DNA of 64,000 nt from NCBI GenBank assembly GCA_920105625.2, contig OV050031.1:1-64000 (forward strand). Reading direction: 5' to 3'. The DNA is from Clusia tigrina. Taxonomy: Eukaryota; Arthropoda; Insecta; Diptera; Clusiidae. Numbering within the stretch: the first letter of the stretch is position 1; every line of letters begins with the position of its first letter. Both the position numbers and the translations under genes were made by a program. Positions 40,377-60,204 of this stretch are shown piece by piece. Below the pieces are notes generated by a model. The model saw only the letters and a program-made list of their open reading frames with translations, had not been told where the DNA came from and did not search any database.

Positions 40377-41722
40377 ATGGAAGAAATAATTGCAATTTTG
40401 AAACGCATTTACGGAAACTTAAAAAAAACTCCTCATAGACTAAATAAAAAGGAGACACTACTAGAAAAATTAGAAGAAGTAGAACAATTAAGAAACAGAT
40501 TCATAGAACTACAAATTAAACCACCAAGTGACCACAAAGTTCGTGCAGACCTTTTGATCAATTTTAAAGAAACATATCACAAGACCAAAGTCTTACTTGC
40601 CGAAAAATTAACGGCAGAAGAAGAAAAATTTATAGAAGAACCACCAAATCAAAATACAAATATGAGCAATTTTAATCTAGAAGTGGCTCTAAAAGTCATA
40701 CCAAATTTTCTGGTCAATACAAAGAATTGCCAGCATTTCTAAAGGTGGTAGAACTTTTAGATGCAAGTTTCAACAATGACAGCAAATTAATACTAATACA
40801 GTTTGTCTGTGAAGTCAAACTGTCAATTAGCGTTAAAACAGCGATAACTTCAATTTCTCAGCCTACTACTTTCATTGAATTGAAAGCAAGGCTGCAAGAT
40901 AGATACAAAAGCACGAAGTCAATCGCCCAAATTCACACAACTTTGACCAATTTCTCACAGCGTAATAGTTCCATAACTAATTACAGTGACAATTTATTGA
41001 TTCTCATAAGTGAACTTAACAGTTTACAAGTAAAATAATTGGAACCCACTGCAAGCGATATTGAGAAACAGGTCATAAGCAAAATGAATGATAATTATGC
41101 TTTAACAATATTTAAGAATGGACTGGGCGAACAGTATAAGGGAACAGTGTTTGCAGCCCAACCAAAAACTTTATCTGAATCAGTTACTCTAGCTTTAGAA
41201 CTAGAAAAAATCAGCAAACAGCAAGTGTAATACATTTTAATAGAAATGCACAGCATAGAGCCAATTTTCGAAATCCAAGGCAGTTCCAAAATAACCAACA
41301 TCAACGAAATCAGAATACTTTTCGGGCGACAGTTTTCAAAATTATCAAAACAATAGTAGACCGAACACTACCAGAGGAGACATACAATAGATACAATTCA
41401 AACGTAGGACAAAGAGGTAAAAATCAAATAAATTTCAGAGATAGAAATTTTAACAACAACAACAACAACTACAATAATAAAAAACTTAACAACAATTACA
41501 ATAATAACGGTAGCAATAACTTCAGACGTATACGTGTAATGAATCATTCGGAAAACGAGCATCACCCGGGGGGTTTGCAGAACGACTTTCCGGGGCAAGA
41601 AATGTAAAAATATACACAATCTCCCACAATTTGACGAATTACATCACTTTAAATTGTGAGACAGCTGAAACAAAATTCACATTTCTTATTGACACAGGTG
41701 CAGATATTTCAATCTGCAAGAC
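40377..41722 (+). pseudogene. broken gag and start of pol (protease) of the LTR retrotransposon
   Basis: The first frame starts MEEIIAILKRIYGNLKK and runs to about 40715, where the reading shifts frame. It continues as ELPAFLKVVELLDASFNND, meets an in-frame stop at about 41036, resumes at EPTASDIEKQVISKMNDN, and stops again at 41228. An Asn-rich stretch follows. A third frame then carries FLIDTGADISICK, the catalytic motif of a retroviral-type aspartic protease. The element ends there. At least two frameshifts and two stops make it non-functional. The Gag pattern (coiled, Lys/Glu-rich start, capsid-like middle) is that of Ty3-type elements. Confidence 0.8.
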
Positions 41723-41724
41723 AC

Positions 41725-42995
41725 ATAATAATATAACGATTTATATAAGTATATATAAACGTATATAAATATTATTAACTATATTAATTTTTGTATGTTA
41801 GCTTATTCTAATAATATAATCAGGATATTTTCCTGTACATTTATAATTCTTATAATGTTATCAAAAAATTATTTTTCTCGGCGGCAGCAACAGGAGTAGA
41901 TAGAAGTCCACGTCATCTTTGAGCAGCAACCGCCTCTTCTCCCCAGAACTCCTTTTACAGCAATGATTTCAGTGACCATTAACTGCTCTTCCGTACTTAT
42001 TAACCAGCGTCCATATTAGACATAGCAGCTTTATACAACTACGTATAAATGAAATAGACAATATTTAAAGTTAAGTAAATATTTTACAATACTATTATAA
42101 AGTACGCACCTTTTGTTTCGGGAACTTCAATTGGGCTAAAGCCAACACAATTTCGCCAGTCAAAAGCAATGGGCTATAGGAAAAGAAATTGATATTTTTT
42201 AATTAAAGTTACACATTCAAGCGAGTAAGTAAATAATGTTCGTATAAAATCAGATAATTGGTAAAAAAATTTCTTATTTTTTATTTCAGATAATAAAGTT
42301 ACTAAATAATGTTTAAAATATACACTTGAGCCATATTCAAATAAAAAATTTATAGCAAATCAACATTACACAATACAAAAAAATTCAACACATTTTAAAC
42401 CATAAATATTTCTCCCGGTAAATGTAATTACTATATTTTAAAGTATAATGGTTGTTAAACACGATACAACTTACCGAAGGCAATTTAAAGCAAAATAACA
42501 ATTGCTTTCCATGAAGTTGCCGCGGCTGATATAATAATTCCAGCGGCGGCCAAAACCACGATTTCAGCATAATCAAAAAACCAATTGTTTTTTTTTATAT
42601 GAGCTTCTAATTTATATCTCATTGAACTATTTATACATTGTTTTCTCCCGCACTTTCTCACAACACAATCAATAATTTTATTTTAATGTATTCATTTCTT
42701 TACGGGCGAGTTTCGACCTATTTATACAATGGTTTTCTTCCTTATTTCCTCACATCACAATCAGTAATTTTATTTTAAAATTTACGTGAATTCATTTGTT
42801 TACGCGCGAGTTTCACTAGACATTTCTATTACACGAGCGCTAAGTACTATTCGTTACGCACATTGCAATCGCAAGCATTTAAAAGGGACAACAATATGCT
42901 TCAAAATGAGCACGATCATTTTTTCAACAAGTGACACTTGCGCAAAATTTTAAAAACAGGGTTGTCAAAATGTACAATTTATACCATTGCTACCT
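41725..42995. repeat. dispersed repeat family, copy C (5'-truncated)
   Basis: Begins at a point equivalent to about 29878 in copy B (TATATAAACGTATATAAATATT) and carries the later shared blocks: CGTCATCTTTGAGCAGCA, AGCAGCTTTATACAACTA, GAAGTTGCCGCGGCTGATAT, TTCTCCCGCACTTTCTC, and the terminal TACCATTGCTACCTTATAT. Its left edge abuts the truncated protease of the LTR element, so one insertion or a deletion joined them. Confidence 0.7.
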
Positions 42996-44391
<1,396 letters not shown>

Positions 44392-44664
44392 TTTAAATTC
44401 AATTTAAAACATTCATTGTTTGTGTATTTTTTGTTTTGTGTTTGCTTAGATGTGGGGTTGTGGTGTTTGTTGAATTCGTATGTGTTATGTTATAAAATTA
44501 GAATTTACATAAATAGTGATTGATAATTGTTATATTTTTCATATTCAAGTTTATCTTTTTTTTTTTCTTATAACTGTTGCTGTAATTGTTCACACACTGT
44601 TCTTTGAATCTGTATCTTTTTTCCGTGGTTACAATTCAAAAGTTCCTTTTATGCAATGCAATAT

Positions 44665-50505
<5,841 letters not shown>

Positions 50506-53500
50506 ATTACCCTCCAATCAGTTGCTGGTTTTTTCTTTCTTTCCGTTTAGGAAAATCTTCGCCTACTTCTTTACACACTTGCTCTGTATAATTGAGAAGA
50601 AATGAAAGTTTTTTTTTTCTCGTTTGATAAAAGTTACTGCAACTAATGAAAATCTATTTTTTTTATCGTTCTTCAATTAAGCAAGTCTTATATTAGCTGT
50701 GAGTAGTTAATACCAAACGTGGTGTTAGGTATTTTTCAATTATTTCCACCTATAGTTCTCTAAAATGAAAATCCACTGAATTTTTCACAATTCGAGCACA
50801 CGAATAAAACGAAACGCGTCCGTCGCACGCTTCTTCTTCTACTTTTGTCCCGTTCACTAAAAACGTATTTTTAAATGGCGTGTGGCTACTTTGGCTCTGT
50901 TTAATTGTTTTTATGGCAAAATATTGCCGTCACTGTTCTCGGATTTTTAATATATTTATGTATCCAAAAGAAAATTAAAATTTTGAGAAAAGACGAAAAT
51001 GAAAATGTATGATTATTTTTGAATATTTGAAAAAATAACAATTAGAAAGTATTTTCAAATAATTAAATATTATAGTAATTTGCTGATTTTTCTTTACCTT
51101 GCAGAATCGAATAACAAGTATACCAACTTCACTTCTCACAATTACTAATTTAGGCTGTGTTTAAGATACCCCAAATTGTATGAAAAATCCTACATTATTG
51201 TGAATATTTCAAAACAAGATTTCAGATGCACTTTATGCAAGAGGCTCCATCTCGATTTTAATTTATGTAAGTTTTTTTCTGCTTTAGAGCAACTTTTGGT
51301 AAATATACAATTATTTGATAATTCACATTAACAGTTAAGTTTTTTTTTCTGCTTTAGAGCAACTTTTGGTAAATATACAATTATTTGATAATTCACATTA
51401 ACAGTTAAGTTTTTTTTTCTGATTTAGAGCAACTTTTGGTAAATATACAATTATTTGATAATTCACATTAACATAATGCTGTGTGTACGAATTGTTTGCC
51501 ATTAAAAATGTGGAATTATAGTGAATTCCGATTAGGAGAAAATTGTACCATCTGAATTTTCTACTGAAACAGATTTCCTAATTGGAAATTGAAATTAAAC
51601 TTTCGGCATAATATAGATAAGGAAAGTTTACAATTTGGTCCGTTTATTCAATATTATTTCATATACTCAACACATATTTCAAATAAACTTGAAAATTTTT
51701 CAAATTTGGAGTTCACAATAATATATTATTATTATACCTTACACAATATTGAATTATGTTTGCAAGAATTTGGAGGAAAGAGTACTAGCTAATCATGATT
51801 TCCACTTGAAGAAAACAAGGTTTAGAAATAGGCATTTTTTAGCCCATGCGCGGGGCATGTTTCGAAGCCGGGCCCCCGAATGTGAGTTAAGCATATTTAT
51901 TACAAGGCCACAGAGGCCAAAAATTTATAATTCTTGGAGCACTTCAGGTCAACTCACAACTCAGCTTTATAACTTTTTTGAATAGGGTAGGCATCTACGC
52001 GATAATTATAATTATGTTCATTATGATTATTTCCACGGAGTATTATATATACATATTAAAAATTAAATATCAATTTCATTACAATTCTGTAAATCAGATA
52101 ATCATCAGTATTATAAAGTAATACATCAGATAAATATTATAAATTAATTTTCAAAATTTTTTAAAATCCCATTACGTATATCTATTCTTTTTAATTTTCA
52201 AGCAATGATCTAAATTTTTAGAACTTAAAAAAAAATAAAGAAACAAAAGCTAGGAGCAACAAAATTAACAAACGTCAAAAACTACCAAGAAGAAGAATTG
52301 TGATTTCCCCTTGCGATTAGCTAATAAGCGCGCAGAGCTACTATGTTTAACTCATGCCACACTGGCCGAACCTTATACCCCGAACCTTATACCCCGAACT
52401 GTATGTTGAAAATAAATAATTTGTGCCAATATATATACATAAACGTAAGTCACATACTAAAACATTACAATTAAAATGTTACCTTTATAATCAGATGTTT
52501 TTAACTTCGTTCATGGATGGCTACTCTCTTAATATTTCGCATAAAAGACGAAAGCAAGTAAGACCTTCGGAAAGCCATTTTAATTTACATTGGAATTTGG
52601 TTTCTAAACGGTAAAAATTGAATGAGAGTACAAAATGTGATGAAAAATGTATGTCCAATTGTTTATTTACTTCTATTGTTTGTTACATATGCTTTTTATA
52701 TTTTTAAAATACACATATTTTGGTGTTATGAGTGTATTTTCTTTAGTGCAGTGGCAACGTTTTCATACAAAAATTAGGCGCATTTGATTCGTAACTTGTA
52801 TCGAGTTCGTAGCGAGTTGTGCGAATAAAACAGCACACGAGTAAGTGGTACACTTGGCCGCACTGTTTCAACTGTTTTTTAAACATTTGTTTATTTTTTT
52901 ATTTTTTATACAAACTCATAATTTTAATATAATTTAAATAAACACAATAATAATATTAAAAATAAAAAATAAATTCCAAACATTAATTTTTGTTTTCTTT
53001 AAATTGAATCAGCTAAAATATAAAAAATCCCAAGGAAATTTGTATGGTTAATATTTAAACTCGTTGGATTTCAAGCAATTTTCAATTTGTTCGCACTTTC
53101 TATCGGGGATAGAAATATTCGTTCGTTTCATCCGAGTATAATTTACTCGATAACTTTTTCCATACAAAAGTCTGTCCTATCCTCGATAGAGTGGCGAATG
53201 GAATGCGCGTATTATAAAAATTAAAAGATGTAAAAGATTATAAAAAAATCATGTACTATAAAAAATTAATTATAAATCCGATATCGTAAACATAAATATA
53301 TGACCAAAATGCACATTATCGAACAAAATGTATCGAGTATTCATATTCGTATTGAATCATCCCTAGTTAACACAATCGGGCGCTCGTAATTAGTTGTGTT
53401 GAGAAACCTTCTAAAAGATTGATATTAACAAATTACTTGGCTCTCTCTGTGACACGTAAAAAAAGAAAACTTTTTGAAAGTCGGTTGCAGAAGGGTTTAC

Positions 53501-53511
53501 ATAAAGAATAA
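50506..53511. promoter_or_regulatory. divergent intergenic region between belle and the FAM114A gene
   Basis: About 3 kb separates the two start codons. Both promoters must lie here unless non-coding first exons sit further away. A GC-richer segment near 50800-50860 could mark the belle 5' end. No confident TATA box or initiator pair was found. The 51500-53400 part shows no gene. A short direct repeat (CGAACCTTATACCC) sits near 52367-52396. Confidence 0.45.
51269..51475. repeat. three tandem copies of a 68-70-bp repeat
   Basis: Copies start at about 51269, 51337 and 51407. Each runs AAGTTTTTTT, CTGCTTTAGAGCAACTTTTGG, then ACAATTATTTGATAATTCAC. They differ in the T-run length and one base (GCTTTAG versus GATTTAG in the third). 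Confidence 0.93.
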
Positions 53512-55472
53512 ATGACTGCACAAATTGATAAGGAAAATATGAATAACGCAAAATCACCAATGACCGATTGGGATAATGATGATGACTGGGATGATTGGGG
53601 CGATGCCGAAGATAACTTTCCGAAAGATGAGAAACAGGATATGATAAAACCATCCAATTCAACGGCAGAAGCCAGTGAGGAGAATTGCAACAACAATTCA
53701 ACTTTAAGCGACAAAAGATCAAGAACACAAGATACAAATCACAACAATAGGACAGAAGTTCAACAGTCACCGGTTTCACTCCAACCTCATTCACCAATGT
53801 ATACGTCTTCATGGGGGAGCGTGTGGAAGCCTTTCGGAGGTGTGGTTTCTTCGGTATTCTCAACAGCTAGTGAAGGAATTGGTAATTTTACTACAACAGT
53901 AAGTCATGGTCTGAACCATGTCATTGGAGTGCCTGACCCAGAAGAGTTGGCTCGCTTCAGTGTTGCTGAAGAAGCAAAAGCGAAAGATGCAGCTCAAAAT
54001 AATTACACAGTTATCGAAAGAGATCAGAAGAAGGCAGTACCAGCTGCAGAGAATACGGGATATCAAACGATTGCTGCGACGCCGGTGTTCGGTTTGGGTC
54101 TTGTTAGCGGTGTTACAACGCTGGGAACGAAAGTGTTAAACAGTGGTTTGGACACACTGGAAGGTATTGGTAAGAAAACTATGGATATATTACAAGAGAA
54201 CGATCCATTGTTAATGAATAAACGAAAGCTTTTAAGACTCGAACCCGACAATCCCAATCTGAGCGAGGTACTTATAGTTATATTCTGCTCTATTCTGAAT
54301 AAAAACTGCTCTAGAACCGATTATATAATGCGAAGCCTGCATTTTTACGTGTTTGAAATTTAATATTATTCATTTGGAGCAGCAAGTTCGAAAGGTCTCT
54401 TATTAAACACATAGAAATTCACACAAAGAATCTTTCTCACGAACAAATGAAAATGAAACTTTTTACTTGTTCGCTGTACATAATAGCTAAATGCAAAAAC
54501 GGTTCAAATGGCAACGGAAATTTTGTGAAGTACTTTGCAATGCATAATCGGGCATCTGGAACATCTCCTTTCCATTGGAGGGAGAAAAATTCATACTGAG
54601 TTAAATTTTTATAATAGGGCAGATTCTCAGGTCCATAAATTTATTTAAAATTCTCTTTTTCTACAGATACTCAAGGAAGCTAAAAAAGACGCCGATGAGC
54701 TGGAAATGACACTTAAAGCAATAAAAATTGAAAAATCGAAAGAGTTGCTTCGATTCGATATAATATTTGAAAATAATTGTGGCTTGGTACATTTGGAAGC
54801 TTTAGAAATTCTGTCGAGAGAATCAACTCTAAAAATCAAATCCCTGCTGGATGATTCTGCTGGCAATGCTTTAGTAGAGTTGCAGGAAACGTTAAACGAA
54901 GTAAAAGAGTTAATCGAACTGGAAGATATGGAGGGCGAAAGCGATGGCCTTTACGATGCAGATGAATTGAATAAAAAACTGTTGACCACCATTGAGGATG
55001 CCGATTTGAAAATTAGTTTCGACGATATTATTAAGTAAATATTAAAAATGTATTCCATTAAGGGATCTGCTTACGAATTAGAATTTGCAGGAAATGGTCT
55101 CAATTGCTTGATTGGTTCTCTGCTGAAGCCAGTAACGCCAGCGAACAGGAGATTTATGCCAAAGGCATGACAGCGCTTTCCGAAAGCTGTGCCTTGGAAA
55201 TTAATAAATTGCATAAGATTGCTGAATTGTTGCTAGTCAAGGAGCACCACAGCACCGCCAACGAAGTCGATAGCATTGTGCAGCTGTGCAAAGAGTTTAT
55301 CATGCACTTAAGTGGACTGGTCAATCGTATTGCAGCTACACTCAGTGCCAAAAAAACGGAAGAAGCCGAAAAACAAATTCGCACATTGTTTGAAGAGATG
55401 TTTGTGGCAGTGCAGCAAATTGAGAAGGCGTTTAAACTGTTTCTGCCTATCTTGCAAATTGGCGCTGTTTAA
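53512..55472 (+). CDS. FAM114A-family protein (FAM114A1/A2 homologue)
   Basis: Three exons, 53512-54267, 54667-55034 and 55091-55472, joined at GT/AG borders in phase, encode 501 aa. The N-terminus has the acidic aromatic stretch DWDNDDDWDDWGDAED typical of the family. It continues with SSWGSVWKPFGGVVSSVFS and GLNHVIGVPDPEELAR, then Lys/Glu-rich helical segments (KRKLLRLEPDNPNLSE, EILKEAKKDADELEM) and an all-helical C-terminus ending LPILQIGAV. Vertebrate members are cytoplasmic and linked to Rab2 and Golgi trafficking; no enzyme activity is known to me. The chosen ATG is the first in frame and gives the family N-terminus. A polyadenylation signal AATAAA is at 55599-55604. It is convergent with hyrax. 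Confidence 0.92.
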
Positions 55473-55598
55473 TTATGGCACGGGGAGCATAATTTGAATT
55501 TTTGATAGCTTTGTTCACTCATATATATACACCTACATATATTTGTAAATCGTAATTCATTACTTAAATATTATATTTTAAATTAAATATATTGGAAA

Positions 55599-55604
55599 AA
55601 TAAA
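55599..55604 (+). terminator. polyadenylation signal of the FAM114A gene
   Basis: AATAAA 127 bp after the stop codon, followed by a GT-rich stretch (GTACGGTTGTATGTAC) suited to cleavage-factor binding. Confidence 0.6.
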
Positions 55605-56453
55605 ATGTACGGTTGTATGTACATTTATGTAGTCGTACTATTACTTTACACAAGGACCGAGAAGTAAAACTTTCTCTTAATGATTTATACATAAATGCGG
55701 AAACTCTTTCCTTATACTCGTGAATATATATCTTAATTACTGTGGGCCAAACGGCAGTTCATTGTTAAATGGTTGAGTTCATTAAGGTGCAATAAAATTT
55801 TACTTATCGATATCGGTTGTTACGGACGCTGGAGCATTACTCAGGAAACGTATAAGCACTCCGAAATATCGTTAAATTTCGTTGAAATAAGAAACCTGTA
55901 ATGCCATTCTTATAGTTTGTGCTCCTGCTATAAATAAGTATACGTAAGAATTTTCATGATGTGAAATAGTCGTTATGGAAAACTTACGTTCGTCAAAGTG
56001 CTTAACAAAATACAATGTATCCTATTTAAGCACCAACTTTAAGAGTTTTGCTGTTTCTACCAAATTGATTTGAACTATTCTAACAGAAAAACACTTAATT
56101 TTTGTTATAAAAAGTTTCCGGATTTCATAATCAAATGTAATCAAAGTAAATTTATTAAATGAGATTTTAAATCTATACAAAACGAACTGACAAATTTGAT
56201 ATAAATTTATAATGAAAAAATAATGCATATTTTCTAATCTAAAAAATGAAAAGCAAAAACAATTTAACACTCCTTTATAACAATGCAACAAACTTTGTCC
56301 TACATGCTCACATTTGGTCTTAACATTACTACTAGTCATATTATATTGTTAAAAGTACCAGGAAAACTTTGTGTTTGAACATTACGCACTTTAGAATTAC
56401 AGAAGCAAGACGTCTTCTTTGTATACAATGCTGCCAGAAAGCGCATGGTTCGT
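55605..56453. other. convergent intergenic region
   Basis: Short spacer between the 3' ends of the FAM114A gene and hyrax. It contains TATCGATA at 55805-55812, the DRE core of Drosophila promoters, though no promoter is expected here. No other gene is seen. TTTATT near 56152 could be a minus-strand AATAAA for hyrax. Confidence 0.5.
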
Positions 56454-58582
56454 TTAAAATCTAAGATCTGGCTTGTATTTCAGCATATATCTACAAAAAA
56501 CCAGAATATAGAAATAGTAAGTAAAACAATTAGAAATAGGAAAATTACATGTCCAGTGTTTCCCAAAAACGCATTAATACTGCACGATCTAAATGCCGTT
56601 TATCTTGCGAGAGATTAAGCAGTGTTACTGACCACTTGGCAACATTTGCATCCAATTTCAGTTCACTAAAGCGTATATGAAACGCGCAAACTGCAAAAAA
56701 TAACCATTACCAATTAGTGCAAACAAATATATTCAAATCTCATACTCACTCTTGGAGAATATCTCTACAGGATTCCCGTCCCAGGGCCAACCCTTAAATT
56801 GCCAAGCCGGACCCATTACGAACACCGCAACTACTCGTTCCCAGTCTAGTGCCGATAACTTTTGTGGATTATCAATGACACGATACGGTACAGTCATATT
56901 TAGTTTCTTGCGCTGTTTAAACAGAGTTATTTACATTATATCACTGCTTATAATTCTGGCCCTCACATGAATAATTTAGATAGGACTCCAATATTTTTCT
57001 AATACTAATAAGTACACACCTATTTAAAACCCACTAAAGTGAGTGTAAATATTCACGATAGGACCGAATATAAATGAATTTACAATAATCCAAAAAAAAA
57101 AAATTGAATGTACCTGCAAGAGTACTTCATTGTCGCGTGTGCTGCCCAGTCGCTTTTTCTCTTCGGTTGATATAAACTTCAAATCTTGCAATATGTCCTT
57201 TGTGTTGTACATTGTAATGAGGCTGGTGTTGGCAGACGGTATTATTATAATAGGGGTACGAGATGTGCGCTTTTGCAGAGTTGGTGTTGGCTGACGTGCC
57301 TGGCTCGTTGGCAAAAGTTCCTTGGGACGACCTGGACCTATTAATATTAAGTATAGCAATATGCTGTGCACCTGCAAGCTGTCCACTTACCAAGAGGTAG
57401 TTGTGTCATTACTGCCTTGCGTTGGGCTGCTGAACCCTCAGTTACAGACTTCAGTGACATACCGTGATAAGTACCCATAGTATCAATTTTAAAACCCTCC
57501 GTTTCTGAAAAGTTTTATTGAAAAAAATAAAGAAATAACTTTTTTACATTTTACCTTCTTTTTGACGATTGAAACGTTCCTGATCGTAACGATTGTATTG
57601 TGTTAATTGCGGCTGCGGTTTAGCGACTCGGGAAGACTCTGGTAACTTTATCGTACTCTGCATTGGCGGGCGCATACGCCCATCTTCGCGTTGCTTGATG
57701 CTCTGTAAAATAGCCAAAATGTTTTTGGCAAAAAGTTTACCCGTGCTCTGTAGTATTGTAGTACGCGTGCGCCACTGCCGTTCACGGCTGATAATGTCTT
57801 TTGTGGAATCTACGTCGAAATCCAATATGGCACGCAAATCTGTTGCCATAGCGTCCTCAGTATCGGTGCGCTTAATTGTAGTACGCTTATTAGCCAAACG
57901 TTTTGCTTTTATGGCAGCAATTTTCTCTACGGACATTGTCTCCGAGAGCGACTTGATGTTGTCTATATTCACAGCTGTCTCCTTTTTGTTGACATCCCAC
58001 CGAGCCGCGAGCTGTTCGCGTACCTTTTGCACTTGTGTCTCCTCAAAACGCGCCTTCTTGGCGGTAGTCTCCCCAGCAAGAACATCGCCGTCGGCTGTAC
58101 GTTTGACTTGTGTTGGGATCTCAAGTGGGGCACTTTTATCAATACTGGCACACGTCGTCGTTTCACCATTTAGGTATGCTAGCAATTCTTTACGATCTGG
58201 TCGATTTACAGCAGGTATATCTTCAGCCTGAAATTTTCCCATACTTACAAATTTCAAAAACATTACGCAAAAATGAATTATTTACCGCACACTGTCGCAC
58301 ATACACGGAGTGCTGAAGTAGCACATTTTTCAGCAAATATAGCAGACATTCCAGAGTGTAGTATTCACGTGGAGCACCTTTTTTTCCGGAACTATACAAC
58401 AATTGTAAACATATCAATTAGTTTCGTCTATTCCACCATCTGTACACTTACCCATATTTTAAGTAATTCGTCTTTACATTCTTAGGCCATGAAAATTCTC
58501 CAAATATGATTTGATTGTCGCGTTCAACGATTTCCTTCTTGTTTATGTTATATTGCCGAAGTAAACTTAAAGGATCCGCCAT
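56454..58582 (-). CDS. hyx: hyrax, Cdc73/parafibromin subunit of the Paf1 complex
   Basis: Eight exons: 58452-58582, 58286-58391, 57555-58227, 57391-57504, 57114-57337, 56750-56912, 56549-56690 and 56454-56490. All junctions are GT/AG and the phases fit, giving 529 aa, close to human parafibromin (531). The N-terminus [17 protein letters not shown] and [14 protein letters not shown] are strongly conserved. Then come [14 protein letters not shown], the lysine-rich middle, and [14 protein letters not shown]. The C-terminal Ras-like domain carries [42 protein letters not shown] and [15 protein letters not shown]. The final 37-nt exon supplies [11 protein letters not shown]. The Paf1 complex rides on RNA polymerase II and promotes elongation and histone modification; hyrax also links Wnt signalling to transcription. 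Reading through the last donor would end the protein 11 residues early. Confidence 0.97.
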
Positions 58583-58790
58583 ATTTACTAACCTTCTGCC
58601 CCTCTATTCCCTTTCAATTTTTCAGTTTATAATTGTTTAATAATATTAGAGTCAAATAAAAAAACCTGGTTTGTATTTATTATCCAAATAAAAAACAAGA
58701 CAAAATAAATTCTATGAAGTTTACGTTTTAATGCTTTCCGCCAACCTTATGATATCGTTTGACGTTTCTCTTTATTACATTGAACACAGC
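58583..58790 (-). promoter_or_regulatory. hyrax 5' flank
   Basis: Immediately upstream of the start codon the sequence is AT-rich with a pyrimidine-rich stretch. No clear TATA box or initiator was found. The 5'-untranslated region is probably short. Confidence 0.35.
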
Positions 58791-58792
58791 AC

Positions 58793-59600
58793 TACCAGAG
58801 AACACAGAGAAAAGAAACTTAAATGTCAAACGGTAAAGCAGCGAAGTAAAGCAGACGGACCAAGGTGAATTTACTTAGATGGTGGCTGCAATGTGTATTT
58901 CGTACCTCCGGAATTGTCAAACATAAGCAATGTGCGATCAAAATAAACGAAATTGAGAGGAATACATAAGAGCTGCTTAAAGTGGTACATAATTTATATA
59001 AAATATATTTAATAGTTAAATAGGCTCATAATTTCTTCAAAATGTTCAAACTTTACAAAAATAACAATTAAAAAACTCTTATTCACTTAAATCAAAACTC
59101 TATTTGGAATTGTTTGCATATTTGTTTTGATCGCATTTTTCTATAATTTCAATTTTGACAGCTACTGAGGAAATATTGGTTCAAAAAAATTTGTTCTTGC
59201 ACACACCATGTAAGTAAATTCACCTTGAGACGGACGTTGTACATGAACAGAGATCACAGAGAAAAGAAACTCTTTTTCGCTGCCAGCGTCCGTAGCGGAC
59301 GCACCACGATTTTGAGTGGATTCACCACGATTTTTAGTGGATTCAACACGATTTTCAGTAGATTCATGTACAACGTCCGTCTGCTTTATTTCGCTGCTTT
59401 GCCGTTAAATGTTTAAGTTTCTTTACTCTGTATACTCTGTACATGAATCCACTCAAAATCGTGGTGAATCCACTCAAAATCGCGGTGAATCCACTCAAAA
59501 TCGGGGGTGTGTCCGCTACGGACGCTGGCAGCAAAAAAGATTTTCTTTTCTCTGTGTTCACTGGCACTACCATCAGAGAATACAGAGAAATGACTTGTTT
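58793..59600. mobile_element. foldback element with internal 21-bp sub-repeats
   Basis: Two nested inverted repeats are visible. Positions 58812-58860 pair with 59369-59420 (AAATGTCAAACGGTAAAGCA and reverse complement). Positions 59272-59372 pair with 59448-59548. The inner arms hold three 21-bp sub-repeats containing GTGAATCCACTCAAAATC. Terminal-type motifs of the AGAGAACACAGAGAA kind lie at 58797, 59248, 59551 and 59575. Short ORFs here are palindrome artefacts. This arm design matches foldback transposons. Confidence 0.8.
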
Positions 59601-59719
59601 TGCGCGCACTCACACATGTTTAAAACTGTAGTAGTGTGGCTGATTTTCTTCAGAATTCTGGTTAGCGAATGATAAACAAACCTATCCATATAGGCAACTA
59701 ACGATAAACAAAGCCAGTT

Positions 59720-59775
59720 TTTTTGAACGTCAGAAAATTTGACGTTTAAGTGTCTCGTCTCTATGGTCTCTGCTA
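59720..59775. mobile_element. hairpin-family terminal fragment
   Basis: AACGTCAGAAAATTTGACG, then TTTAAGTGTCTCGTCTCTATGGTCTCTG. This is the reverse complement of the flank found at 27391-27430 and 28650-28700. It shows the same mobile sequence on this side of the window. Confidence 0.6.
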
Positions 59776-60204
59776 CGATCATAAATAGTATAGTATATAA
59801 ATAAAATCCATGTAAAAGATTATTGCTTCAGTATGCGAATTACTCATTTTTCACCAAGGTCACTTTTTTAATGGTCACAGTTATACACCACTTTTGCTCC
59901 GTTTTAGAAGAGAGGGTTATTGAAGCAAATAATTTTGTAGTACATCTTACATTCATATTTCTATCAATATAGAGAATTTAATGAAATAGCATTATATTAA
60001 ATGAATTAAGCACTATAATTTAGGATATTTTTTTGGAAATACTGTATAGTGTTTCTACTTACGAATTAAAGTAACTTTATCGTAGCAGAAAACTTGTTTT
60101 AGAAGTTACATATGTGTATACAAAATAATGCTTTGAAAAGTTGCTGGTTTGTTTAGTTTAATTCGCATGGATTTCACAAATCATCTGTGTGGTGGAGAAG
60201 AGTT
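59776..60204. other. AT-rich non-coding stretch
   Basis: No supported gene, repeat or RNA gene. Confidence 0.5.

Larger units (their letters stand above)
38024..41722 (+). mobile_element. decayed Ty3-type (mdg1/412-like) LTR retrotransposon, 3'-truncated, with nested mariner
   Basis: A putative 5' LTR begins TGTAGTGAAATGTG at 38024 and ends at about 39641, interrupted by the mariner at 38664-39611. It is followed by TGGCGATCCTGCCA, which looks like a tRNA-Arg-type primer-binding site. Then come two small ORFs, a broken gag, and an aspartic protease motif (LIDTGADISIC, about 41685-41717), after which the element stops. Reverse transcriptase, RNase H, integrase and the 3' LTR are absent. The right junction abuts dispersed repeat copy C. 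Family placement rests on the small upstream ORFs and the primer site and is tentative. Confidence 0.7.

Noticed and set aside
38024..41722. Possible endogenous virus with an envelope gene
   Set aside because: No envelope-like ORF is present; the content is a truncated gag and protease of a Ty3-type retrotransposon.
57593..58231. 212-codon plus-strand ORF opposite hyrax
   Set aside because: Antisense shadow of hyrax exon 3, which has conserved parafibromin sequence.
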